A stretch of DNA of 64,000 bases, taken from Allocatelliglobosispora scoriae (GTDB taxonomy: Bacteria; Actinomycetota; Actinomycetes; Mycobacteriales; Micromonosporaceae). The notes under the pieces were generated by a model that saw only the letters and a program-made list of their open reading frames with translations, was not told the origin of the DNA and searched no databases. The DNA is taken from positions 682,001 through 746,000 of the forward strand of contig NZ_JACHMN010000003.1 in the NCBI RefSeq assembly GCF_014204945.1, read 5' to 3'. Below are positions 1 to 7,407 of the stretch, piece after piece. The position numbers were made by a program, and so were the translations under genes. The number at the start of each line of letters is the position of its first letter. Within the stretch, counting starts at the first letter, position 1.

Positions 1-288
1 ACCGTCGTGCTCGTAGTGCACGTAGTCGTTGTGGCGCTGCACGGGACCGTCCGACGGCTGCCAGTAGGCCAGGCGCCGCGGGCGTACCGGCAGGAGGCGG
101 TCCCGCTCGCCGTCGTAATACCGCTCGCTCGCCGCGACCAGCTCATCCACCTCATCGTCGGTGAAGATCTTCTTCGACAGGTACCAGCCGTGTTCCGCGT
201 AGAACTCGACATCCTCGTCGGTCGGCAGAAGATCCTTCTCATCATCGGTGAGCTTGAATGTTGAGGCTATATTTCCGAAGACAGTCAC
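1..288 (-). CDS. PhyH-type Fe(II)/2-oxoglutarate dioxygenase, N-terminal fragment
   Basis: Only the first 96 codons are present; the gene runs off the left edge. It starts at GTG 288, preceded by a good GGAGGG ribosome site 6 bases away. The N-terminus (a short leader, then FYAEHGWYLSKKIF, the acidic helix DDEVDELVAASERYY, and later the aromatic run YVHYEHDG) resembles the phytanoyl-CoA dioxygenase family, whose bacterial members hydroxylate or otherwise oxidise small or carrier-bound substrates. The metal-binding HxD...H residues lie outside the window, so activity cannot be judged. It follows the hydroxymandelate synthase gene by 34 bases on the same strand and is probably co-transcribed as a tailoring enzyme. 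Family assignment is moderately sure; substrate unknown. Confidence 0.7.
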   Translation of the reverse strand, partial: MTVFGNIASTFKLTDDEKDLLPTDEDVEFYAEHGWYLSKKIFTDDEVDELVAASERYYDGERDRLLPVRPRRLAYWQPSDGPVQRHNDYVHYEHDG

Positions 289-322
289 GCTCGTCCCTCC
301 AGCGTTACAGGGGTGGTGGAAT

Positions 323-1411
323 TCAGGCGGTGGCGTTGGCGAGTGCGGAGCGGCCCAGCTCGCGTTCCTTGGCTTCGTAGAGGGCCTTGATGTTGCTGGT
401 GCCGAAGGTGAGCGCACCGTGCCGCTCGATCAGCTCGAGGAAGAGCGTCCGGCGGACGTGCATCGACTGGGTGAAGATCTGGTACATCTCGCCCCAGTGG
501 TCGGTGTCCACGAGTACGCCGAGCTTGCGCAGATCGTCGATCGGCAGGTCGATGTCGGTGAGGCGCTGGGCCAGCGCGTCGTAGTAGGCCGGCGGGGTGC
601 TGAGGAAGCCGACGCCCTTCTCGGCGAAGGTCCGCACCGCGGTCACGATGTCGCTGGTCCGGAACGCGATGTGCTGCACACCGGCGCCCGCGTGCCAGTC
701 GAGGAAGTCGTCGATCTGGCCGGGGCGGCGGTTCGTGTCGGGCTCGATGAGGGTGAAGGTCACCTCGGTCGACGGGCTCTGGACCACCTTGGAGTCCATC
801 CCCTGGCCGCCGACCTCGATGTACTCCTCGAAGATCTCGCTGAAGTCGAAGACCTCCTGGTAGTACTTCGACGTGGCGGCGATCTCACCGGCGGGTACGC
901 AGATCGCGGCGTGGTCGATGACCTCCAGCAGTTCGCCCTCGCGCGGTGCGTCCGCGTCGGCGTTCATCAGGATGGCACCGGGGAGGAATTCGGACCGGGG
1001 GCCGTGCCGCTCCACCAGGTGGTGGGTGACATCGCCGAAACCGGAGACGGTCGCCATCACGACCCTGGTCTCGCCGTTGTCGAAGACGGCGGGCGGCGCG
1101 ACGGAGGTGGCGCCCCGTCGCACGACCTCGGTGTAGGTCTCCGCGACGTCGTCCGTCGCGAGCGCGATGATCGCGACGCCGTCCCCGTGGCGTCCGACAT
1201 AGATGGTCGCGGGGTGGTCGGCCACCAGCCCCGAGGTGAGCACTATCCGGATGTCGCCGTGGCGCAGCAGCAGTGAGCGCTGCCCCGGCAGGCCGGTCTG
1301 TGGACCGCCTTGCCCGGTGACGCGAAATCCAAATGCGTTGCACAGGAAGTACGCCGCTTGTCGGGCGTCACCGACGTAGAACTCAAGATGGTCAATCCCG
1401 AGAATGTTCAT
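323..1411 (-). CDS. hmaS: 4-hydroxymandelate synthase (HmaS)
   Basis: A 362-residue two-domain vicinal-oxygen-chelate dioxygenase of the 4-hydroxyphenylpyruvate dioxygenase (HPPD) family. The iron ligands are visible as H167 (IDHAAIC), H247 (GVQHIAF) and E326 (LFLELIERHG). Two positions that separate HPPD from hydroxymandelate synthase read as synthase: T220 in TFTLIEPD, where HPPD has Pro in PINEP, and I341 in TSNIKALYEA, where HPPD has Phe in GNFKALFE. The expected reaction is 4-hydroxyphenylpyruvate plus O2 to 4-hydroxymandelate, the first step to 4-hydroxyphenylglycine; oxidase and transaminase genes for the next two steps lie at 10.1-12.5 kb. It starts at ATG 1411. The 258-base gap upstream suggests its own promoter, and transcription continues into the PhyH gene. 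The residue logic comes from published HPPD mutagenesis; the assignment here is by eye. Confidence 0.88.
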   Translation of the reverse strand: MNILGIDHLEFYVGDARQAAYFLCNAFGFRVTGQGGPQTGLPGQRSLLLRHGDIRIVLTSGLVADHPATIYVGRHGDGVAIIALATDDVAETYTEVVRRGATSVAPPAVFDNGETRVVMATVSGFGDVTHHLVERHGPRSEFLPGAILMNADADAPREGELLEVIDHAAICVPAGEIAATSKYYQEVFDFSEIFEEYIEVGGQGMDSKVVQSPSTEVTFTLIEPDTNRRPGQIDDFLDWHAGAGVQHIAFRTSDIVTAVRTFAEKGVGFLSTPPAYYDALAQRLTDIDLPIDDLRKLGVLVDTDHWGEMYQIFTQSMHVRRTLFLELIERHGALTFGTSNIKALYEAKERELGRSALANATA

Positions 1412-1669
1412 TTCAACCTGCCTCTTGGCGTGCGCGCTGAAGAGTGTGTGGCGCTACGTATTCGTCATGCTTGTTTCGCTATCGGATGTGGGGGCACAAC
1501 TGATAGCGAGCCATCGACGGTTACGCGAGTCCAGGCGCGTTGATCGACGAATCCCCGTGAGTCCTTGCTGGTGGCGCTCTATATGCCACGGTGAGTGACG
1601 TCACCGCAAAAATTTAATTACTATCTATAGCCGATAATTCCAATGTTTACATGTTTCCATCTAGCATGG
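1412..1669. other. AT-rich intergenic region upstream of hmaS
   Basis: A 258-base gap without a credible gene. Its distal part (about 1605-1665) is clearly more AT-rich than the surroundings and should hold the hmaS promoter on the minus strand, though I could not fix a convincing -35/-10 pair. A perfect 10-bp palindrome, GTGACGTCAC, at 1595-1604 is a candidate operator. Confidence 0.45.
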
Positions 1670-2950
1670 CTAACTTCCGGCTAGGTCTCCATCGGCGAAA
1701 CGGCTGAGTCGAGACCTCGGATGGCCGATGATCAAACTCACATTGTGACCGCCAAATCCGAAAGAATTGGACAATGCAAGTTCAATCCGTCTCTTTCGCG
1801 GTTCCGCCTGAATAAGGTCGACATCGCAGGCCGGATCCGGGTCCACCAGGTTGTGCGTGTGCGGCAGGATGCCCCGCCCGACCGACATGATCGTCGCGGC
1901 CGCCTCCACCGCCCCGGAGGCGCCGAGCATGTGCCCGGTGATCCCCTTGTTGGAGCTCACCGCCGGGGTCCGATCGCCGAAGACCGAGCGGATCGCGAGC
2001 GACTCGGCCGCGTCCCCGAGCTTCGTGCTCGTGCCGTGGGCGTTGAGGTACTCGATCTCGCCCGGATCCACCCCCGCGTCGCGCAGCGCCAGCCGCATGC
2101 ACTCCGCCGCCGCCGCGCCGTCGGGGCGAGGCGTCGTCGGGTGGTGCGCGTCGGTGGTGGCACCCCAGCCGTGCAGCGTGGCGTAAGCGGCGGCGCCCCG
2201 GGCGTCGGCGTGCTCCGCCGTCTCCAGGACCACCACGCCCGCGCCCTCGGCGAGCACGAGGCCGTTGCGGCGCAGGTCGAAGGGGCGGCTGGCGCCGGTC
2301 GGGTCGTCCGCCCAGCCCTTCGCCAGCGCCCTCGCGTTGCCGAAGGTGTCGCCGAGCGTCGGGAAGAGCGGTGCCTCGGCGCAGCCGCAGACGACCACGT
2401 CGGCCTCGCCGGAGCGCAGGATCCGCATCCCCTCGCCGATCGACTGGGCCCCGGCCGCGCAGGCGGTGCCGATCGAGGAGCTGTAGCCCCGGAAGCCGTA
2501 CTTGATGGCGACCCGGGCCGTACCCATGTTCGGCAGCATGCCGGGCAGCAGGTAGGGGCTGACGCCCATCCGGCCCTTCTGCGTCCGCAGCACGACCTGG
2601 TTCTCGAAGGCGGCGAGACCGCCGGTGCCGGAGACGATCGTGGCGATCCGGTAGGGGTCGACGTTGACGCCGGCCTCGATCCCGGAGTCGGCGATCGCGT
2701 GTCCGGCGGCGACGAGCGCCATCACGATGTAGCGGTCGATGGTGCGGGCCTCCGGCCCCGGCATGACGCTCGCCGGGTCGATCGCCGGCCCCTGGCCCAT
2801 GACCTCCAGCACGCCGTAGGCCGAGTGGTCCTCCGACGGCACGACGATGCCCGACTTGCCGTGGCAGATCGCGTCGAAGACCTCGGTCGGGCTCTGGCCG
2901 ACGGAGGTGACCAGCCCGATTCCGGTGACGACGATGTCCGGCCGGTTCAT
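1670..2950 (-). CDS. Beta-ketoacyl-ACP synthase (KAS II/FabF type)
   Basis: A 426-residue ketosynthase with a complete Cys-His-His triad: C164 (GTACAAGAQ), H305 (NAHGTSTKLGD) and H340 (GITGHMLGASG), and the C-terminal glycine-rich NSFGFGGHN. It should perform decarboxylative Claisen condensation on ACP-bound acyl chains. ATG 2950 overlaps the stop of the upstream ligase gene as ATGA, so the pair is translationally coupled. Several Met-less upstream codons in the same frame belong to the overlapping ligase gene and are not part of this protein. It is one of two ketosynthases in the operon, and with the short KAS-like protein upstream it recalls the ApeO/ApeC/ApeR arrangement of aryl polyene clusters. 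Primary-metabolism FabF is unlikely given this context. Confidence 0.9.
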   Translation of the reverse strand: MNRPDIVVTGIGLVTSVGQSPTEVFDAICHGKSGIVVPSEDHSAYGVLEVMGQGPAIDPASVMPGPEARTIDRYIVMALVAAGHAIADSGIEAGVNVDPYRIATIVSGTGGLAAFENQVVLRTQKGRMGVSPYLLPGMLPNMGTARVAIKYGFRGYSSSIGTACAAGAQSIGEGMRILRSGEADVVVCGCAEAPLFPTLGDTFGNARALAKGWADDPTGASRPFDLRRNGLVLAEGAGVVVLETAEHADARGAAAYATLHGWGATTDAHHPTTPRPDGAAAAECMRLALRDAGVDPGEIEYLNAHGTSTKLGDAAESLAIRSVFGDRTPAVSSNKGITGHMLGASGAVEAAATIMSVGRGILPHTHNLVDPDPACDVDLIQAEPRKRRIELALSNSFGFGGHNVSLIIGHPRSRLSRFADGDLAGS

Positions 2951-4569
2951 CGCGAGCCCGCATCGGCGGCGGCGCGCTCGCGCAGCACCAGCTTGCGCAC
3001 CTTGCCGGTGGCGCCGGTCGGGATGTCGCTGTCCGGCACGATCGTGATGTCGCGCAGCGTGTGCACGGCCTTCTCGCCGAGCGCCGCGCGGACCTCCGCT
3101 GAGCGGTCGGCGTCGGGGTCGGCATCGGGGCGCAGGATCAGCAGCACGTCCGTGACCACCTCGCCGTCGATCCGGCCGGAGACGACGGTGCAGTCCACGA
3201 CATCGGGCAGGGTCGCGAGCACCCGCTCCTCGGTCCACGACGTGTGCAGCCACGCCCCGTTGCCGAGCTCGACGGAGTCCGCCGCCCGGTCCACGTGGTA
3301 GTAGTAGCCGTCGGTGTCGGTGTAGACGAGGTCGCCGGTGAGGTAGTAGCCCTTGAGCCGGGTGCGGAAGGTCGTCACCGAGTCGTTCCAGCAGCCCAGC
3401 ATCAGCGTCGGCGACTTGAGGCCGAGGTGGCCGACCTGGCCGGGCGGGACCGGGTTGCCGTCCGGGTCGAGCACGGCGGTGTCGGCGAAGACGTGCGGCT
3501 TGCCGATGCAGCGCTGGTAGCGGTTGGAGTCCTTGGTGTGCGCGATGTGGAAGGCCGAGTGGCCCATCTCGGTCGAGCCGATCCCGTCGATGAAGGTCGA
3601 CCCGGCCACCCGGACGACGCCCTCGCGGGTCACCGTGTTGTGGCTGCCGACGTTGACCAGCGGGCGGATGTGCGCCTCGTGCGCGCAGTCACCGGTGTTG
3701 AACCACAGCGCGACCGAGTCCATGTCGTGCTTGCTGAGGTCGAAGCGGGCCATGTCCGCCCAGGTCACGGCGAAGCCGAAGACACCGGTCGGGTGCCAGC
3801 TCTCGATCGCGGCGAGCACGTCCGGCCCGCGCTGCGAGGAGATGAAGACGAGCTCGGCGCGGTTGCAGAGCGCCTGGTTGACCGAGAGGATGCCGGCGGT
3901 GTGCGGGGCCGGCAGCGCGCAGAGGACCCGCTCGGTGCCCTGGGCCCGGGGTCCGGAGAGCCGGATCCGGCGGGTCGCCGCGAAGAGGCTGGTGTGCGAG
4001 TGGACGATCGCCTTCGGCATGCCCGTCGTCCCCGAGGAGTGGGTGATCGAGATCGGGTCGTCCGGGTGGTGGCGGTAGGTGGGCGGCGCGTCGGCCGGGT
4101 CGGCGAGGCCGATCTCGGTGACGTCGCCGAGGATCGGGGCACCGAGGTCGCGGCCCGCGAGCAGCTCCGCGTGGCGGGCGTCGACCACGACACCCGAGGT
4201 GCGCAGCCGCCGGATGTACTCCGCTGCCGTCTCGGCCGGGAGATTGCCGTTGAGCAGCGCCGGGATGGCACCGAGGCGGTTGAGCGCCATGAAGTTGAGG
4301 ATCACGTCGGCGGCCGAGGTGGTCCACACCGCGATCGGGTCGCGCATGCGCACCCCGCGCTGGTGGTACCAGGCGGCGCGGGCGCGTACCCGCTCGTCGA
4401 GCCGGCCCAGGGTCAGCGGCTGCCAGGCCGGGTGGCCGTCCACGTCGGTGTCGAAGGTGAGGCCGAGACCGTCGGGGTCCTCCCCGTGCTCCAGCAGCCG
4501 GGTCACGACGTTGCCCGCACCGAGTTCCGGGTCCGCGGCGAGGATCGCTCTGATGTTGCGTGTGGTCAC
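2947..4569 (-). CDS. Adenylate-forming acyl/aryl ligase (ANL superfamily) 1
   Basis: A 540-residue class I adenylate-forming enzyme. Visible motifs: P-loop SSGTTGMPK at about 178-186, GSTEMG (A5 region), YYLTGD (A7) and the C-terminal GKVRK with the catalytic lysine near 523. Such enzymes activate a carboxylate as acyl-AMP and pass it to CoA or a carrier protein. GTG 4569 is preferred to an in-frame ATG 21 bases upstream because AAGGGAG lies 7 bases before it and GTGA overlaps the previous stop. The gene is sandwiched between two KAS genes in a tightly coupled operon with two ACPs, so loading a starter acid onto an ACP is a good inference. The substrate (4-hydroxyphenylglycine, 4-hydroxymandelate, 4-hydroxybenzoate or a fatty acid) cannot be read by eye. 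Confidence 0.87.
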   Translation of the reverse strand: MTTRNIRAILAADPELGAGNVVTRLLEHGEDPDGLGLTFDTDVDGHPAWQPLTLGRLDERVRARAAWYHQRGVRMRDPIAVWTTSAADVILNFMALNRLGAIPALLNGNLPAETAAEYIRRLRTSGVVVDARHAELLAGRDLGAPILGDVTEIGLADPADAPPTYRHHPDDPISITHSSGTTGMPKAIVHSHTSLFAATRRIRLSGPRAQGTERVLCALPAPHTAGILSVNQALCNRAELVFISSQRGPDVLAAIESWHPTGVFGFAVTWADMARFDLSKHDMDSVALWFNTGDCAHEAHIRPLVNVGSHNTVTREGVVRVAGSTFIDGIGSTEMGHSAFHIAHTKDSNRYQRCIGKPHVFADTAVLDPDGNPVPPGQVGHLGLKSPTLMLGCWNDSVTTFRTRLKGYYLTGDLVYTDTDGYYYHVDRAADSVELGNGAWLHTSWTEERVLATLPDVVDCTVVSGRIDGEVVTDVLLILRPDADPDADRSAEVRAALGEKAVHTLRDITIVPDSDIPTGATGKVRKLVLRERAAADAGSR

Positions 4570-5204
4570 GGCTGCACTCCCTTGTCGCATACGAGCTGGG
4601 CGAGCGCATGATCGCGGTCGCCATCGAGATCGGATTGTTCGGCCACGATGACCAGCACCTCATCGGCGTCATCGTCGAGAATGAGCAGCTCGGCCACGGC
4701 GTAACCCTCGGCGAGCGCGTCGCCCGCGGGACTGAGGCAGACAACCGGCCCGGTCAGGCCCCAGCGTGCGGCGACATGGCCGGCGACGGCGTTGGGCACT
4801 GCCTGGAAGAAGAGCAGCGGTCCCAGCCGCGCTCCAGAATCGACACCCTGCGCGATGCTCACGTTCGTCGCGACGTCACCGGAAGCGGAAAGGATCACTA
4901 TCCCGGTACGCCGCGCAGCGGCCCCGTCTTTACGCCGCGCGCCGTCCTCGGCGTCGCTGACGGTGCTGGGTGGCGTACCCGCCGGGGTGTTGCCGTGAAC
5001 CAGGGGCGACCGGCCCGCGGCCGTGAGGCACCGCGCGGCCGCCTCCGCGACGAGCGGGCTGAAGCTGGAGGCGATGAAACCCGCGAGCGCGGGTGCGTCG
5101 GCACCGCTCGCCTCGGCCTGCGCGACCACCGTGAGCTGCACGGACGCCGGAAAAGCAGCCTGGCGCCGGCGGGGGATCTGCCGGAGGTCGGTCATCTCGG
5201 TCAT
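4566..5204 (-). CDS. Short KAS-like protein, chain-length-factor type
   Basis: A 212-residue protein that resembles only the N-terminal half of a ketosynthase (ketoacyl-synt_2-like, the family of aryl polyene ApeC). Supporting stretches are GFIASSFSPLVAEAA, TGIVILSASGD, FFQAVPNAVAGHVAARWGL and LILDDDADEVLVIVAEQ. No Cys-His-His triad is present. In aryl polyene systems the related subunit pairs with a catalytic ketosynthase as a chain-length factor; that role is inferred here. ATG 5204 overlaps the upstream KAS stop (ATGA), and its own stop overlaps the ligase start (GTGA), so it should be made in step with both. The middle (about residues 62-90) is a low-complexity, charged insertion. Confidence 0.7.
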   Translation of the reverse strand: MTEMTDLRQIPRRRQAAFPASVQLTVVAQAEASGADAPALAGFIASSFSPLVAEAAARCLTAAGRSPLVHGNTPAGTPPSTVSDAEDGARRKDGAAARRTGIVILSASGDVATNVSIAQGVDSGARLGPLLFFQAVPNAVAGHVAARWGLTGPVVCLSPAGDALAEGYAVAELLILDDDADEVLVIVAEQSDLDGDRDHALAQLVCDKGVQP

Positions 5205-6322
5205 GCCGCGCTCACCACCAGGGCGGTGTTGGCGCCGCCGAAGGCGACGTTGGTGCTGAGGATGTGGCGCGGCGCCGCGTGCCGGGGCCCGTCGAGGACG
5301 AGCGGCAGGTCGCACAGGGGATCGGCGCCGAGGTAACCGGCGTTGACGGGCAGCCGCCCGCTCGCCAGGGCCATCGCGCAGATGACGAGTTCGAGCAGCG
5401 GCGACGCCTCCAGCGGCTGGCCGTGCATCGACTTGGTGGAGCTCACCGGGGGGATCTCGCCGCCGAGCGCGCTGTGCAGGGCCCGGGTCTCGGCGGCGTC
5501 GCTCTGCGCCGACCCGGAGCCGTGCGCGTTGACATAGCCGAGCTCATCGGGGGTGATCCCGGCCCGGCTCAGCGCCGCGGTGATCGCGCGGGCGAGCCCG
5601 AGGCCCTCGGGGTGGGGCTGGCAGACGTGGAAGGCGTCGCCGGCCCGGGCCCAGCCGGAGATCCGGGCGAGCGGGACGGCGCCGCGGGCGGCGGCGGCCG
5701 AGGCGGACTCGAGGACGACGGCGGCGACACCGTCGCCGAGCAGCACACCCTTGCGCCCGGTGCTGAAGGGGCGGACCGCGCCGTCGACGGCGAGCGCCCG
5801 CCCGGCGTCGAAGACCGCGAACTGGTCGGGCTCGACGAGGTATCCGGCGGCGACGACGACCCGGTCGGCCGTGCCTCGGGAGATCATCGAGGCGGCGTCG
5901 GCGACCGCCGTGCTCGCGGCGACGCAGGCGCTGGTATATGCCCTGGTAATCGTTCCCAGGCCGCACGTGTCGGCGAGCGCCGCCGCGAAGGCGCCCGTCC
6001 GGTGGGCCGGGCGGTCGGCGGTGCGGGACGCGTCCGGGTCGCCGTGGGCGGCGAGCAGCAGCGGAGCCGCCGCCCGCTCGGCGGAGCTGAGCCCCGCCTG
6101 CTCGCACGCCGCACCGACGGCCGCGGCGAGCTCGTCGAAGAGCACGGGTGAGCCAGGCAGGAGCGCGCCGACGCCGACCCGGCGACCGGCGACGTCGAAG
6201 CGGGTGACGGGTGCGAACGCCGGTTGCCCGGCCAGCACCCCGGCGAACAGCGCATCGGCACCGTGGCCGAACGCGCTGGTCGCCGTCTGGCCGGTGAGGA
6301 GGACCGGCTCAGGTGAGTGCAT
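5201..6322 (-). CDS. Beta-ketoacyl synthase 2
   Basis: A 373-residue ketosynthase with an apparently complete triad: C133 (YTSACVAAST), H267 (NAHGSGSAQSD) and H300 (TKSMHGQPLEAS), and C-terminal TNVAFGGANTA. It is shorter and more divergent than the FabF-like KAS downstream, notably with SMHGQPLEAS in place of the usual GHxxGASG, so the two may act on different chain lengths or starter units. It overlaps the upstream ACP gene by 14 bases and the downstream KAS-like gene by 4 bases, which places ACP, KAS and KAS-like partner on one coupled transcript. An actinorhodin-type KS alpha is less likely because the partner is half-length. Confidence 0.85.
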   Translation of the reverse strand: MHSPEPVLLTGQTATSAFGHGADALFAGVLAGQPAFAPVTRFDVAGRRVGVGALLPGSPVLFDELAAAVGAACEQAGLSSAERAAAPLLLAAHGDPDASRTADRPAHRTGAFAAALADTCGLGTITRAYTSACVAASTAVADAASMISRGTADRVVVAAGYLVEPDQFAVFDAGRALAVDGAVRPFSTGRKGVLLGDGVAAVVLESASAAAARGAVPLARISGWARAGDAFHVCQPHPEGLGLARAITAALSRAGITPDELGYVNAHGSGSAQSDAAETRALHSALGGEIPPVSSTKSMHGQPLEASPLLELVICAMALASGRLPVNAGYLGADPLCDLPLVLDGPRHAAPRHILSTNVAFGGANTALVVSAA

Positions 6323-6530
6323 CGCCGAGTACCTTCACCGCACCGTCGATGGTGGACATGCCCACGAGCGCGTCGTCGTCCAGATCGAGGCTGACGCCCT
6401 GGCGCTGCTCGACCTGGTGGATGAGCCACGCCAGCTCCAGCGAGTCGATCTTCTCGCGGACCTGCTCGGGGGTGCGGTCGCCGTAGGTCGCGAGCATCTC
6501 GATGACCTCGTCACGGCCCGGTGCCGGCAT
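6309..6530 (-). CDS. Acyl carrier protein 1
   Basis: A 73-residue acidic carrier protein. The phosphopantetheine attachment site is S30 in KIDSLELAWL, followed by the typical second helix. It begins at ATG 6530, three bases after the stop of the second ACP, and its end overlaps the KAS gene by 14 bases. As a stand-alone carrier it should hold a starter or growing chain for the operon's ketosynthases after activation by the phosphopantetheinyl transferase encoded next door. Confidence 0.87.
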   Translation of the reverse strand: MPAPGRDEVIEMLATYGDRTPEQVREKIDSLELAWLIHQVEQRQGVSLDLDDDALVGMSTIDGAVKVLGDALT

Positions 6531-6533
6531 CGG

Positions 6534-6791
6534 TCAGGCCTGGCTCAGGGCGCGGCGCGCGACGATCGCGTCGGCGAGCTCGGCGATCGTCATGGCGGAG
6601 ATCTCCTCGGCCTCCTCGTCGCCGAACTTCACGCCGTAGGTGTCCTCCACCCGGACGGCGAGCTCGGCGACGGCGAGGGATTCGAGCGCCACACCGGCAG
6701 AGCCCAGCGAGGTGTCGGCGTCGACGTCGTCCATCGGGTAGTTCATGTCTTCGATGGCGTCAAGGATGAACTGGCGAACCTCGGTGCTCAT
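6534..6791 (-). CDS. Acyl carrier protein 2
   Basis: An 85-residue acidic carrier protein with S38 in GVALESLAVAEL as the probable 4'-phosphopantetheine site; Glu replaces the usual Asp before the serine. The preceding DADTSLGSAGV is typical of ACP loop 1. ATG 6791 has an AAGGAAG ribosome site 8 bases upstream. It starts only 17 bases from the divergent phosphopantetheinyl transferase start, so its promoter must lie within or beyond that gene. The two ACPs differ strongly in sequence, which suggests separate jobs such as starter loading and extension. Confidence 0.87.
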   Translation of the reverse strand: MSTEVRQFILDAIEDMNYPMDDVDADTSLGSAGVALESLAVAELAVRVEDTYGVKFGDEEAEEISAMTIAELADAIVARRALSQA

Positions 6792-6808
6792 TTGATTGGC
6801 TTCCTTCC

Positions 6809-7396
6809 GTGGCGGAGGTGACGGTATGGCTCAGCGACGGCGGAAGCCGACGCGGACAGGGGCGGAATCTGCTGGTCGAGGCCGCTGCGGCGCAGCTCGG
6901 CTGCCCGGCGGGGGCGATCACGCTCGACCGTGAGGACGGTGGCCGGCCGGTGCTCGGCGGGGCCGCGACGGGCCTGCACGTCGCACTGGCGCACACCCGC
7001 GAGGGCGCGGCCGCCGTCGCGTGCAGCCTCGCCGGGCCGGTCGGCGTCGATGTCGAGCACCTGCGCGAGCTGCCCGTCGCCGGTCTCGCCGCCCGCTGGT
7101 TCGCGCCGGCGGAGTGCCACTGGCTGGCACAGCAGCCGCCCGAGGACCGGTCGGCCGCCTTCCTGCTGCTCTGGACCCAGAAGGAGGCGGTCGGCAAGGC
7201 CCTCGGCACCGGCCTGCGGGGCAGCGGGCTGCGCCGCGAGGTGCCGCGGCTCGCGGCCGACGCCGACGAGCCGCGCCCGCGCCCCGTGCCGGGGCACGCG
7301 CCGCTGCTCGTCACGGCCTGGTCGCACCGGCCGGGTCTGATCCTCGCGGTGGCCGGGCACGCCGAAGCCGTGGTCGTTCGTGATCTTGCTGGCTGA
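6809..7396 (+). CDS. 4'-phosphopantetheinyl transferase (Sfp type)
   Basis: A 195-residue Sfp-type transferase with the two signature motifs GVDVE (79-83) and WTQKEAVGKA (122-131). It moves the phosphopantetheine arm from CoA to a carrier-protein serine, presumably those of the two neighbouring ACPs. It lies on the opposite strand to the rest of the locus, squeezed between ACP2 (17 bases away) and ligase 2 (11 bases away, convergent). No ribosome site precedes GTG 6809, so translation may be leaderless or weak; a second in-frame GTG at 6818 is possible. At 195 residues it is shorter than many Sfp proteins but keeps the core. Confidence 0.88.
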   Translation: MAEVTVWLSDGGSRRGQGRNLLVEAAAAQLGCPAGAITLDREDGGRPVLGGAATGLHVALAHTREGAAAVACSLAGPVGVDVEHLRELPVAGLAARWFAPAECHWLAQQPPEDRSAAFLLLWTQKEAVGKALGTGLRGSGLRREVPRLAADADEPRPRPVPGHAPLLVTAWSHRPGLILAVAGHAEAVVVRDLAG

Positions 7397-7407
7397 GCGG
7401 CGGGCCG

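Noticed and set aside
323-1411. Annotation as 4-hydroxyphenylpyruvate dioxygenase of tyrosine catabolism
   Set aside because: The two specificity residues and the adjacent oxidase and transaminase genes fit hydroxymandelate synthase better.
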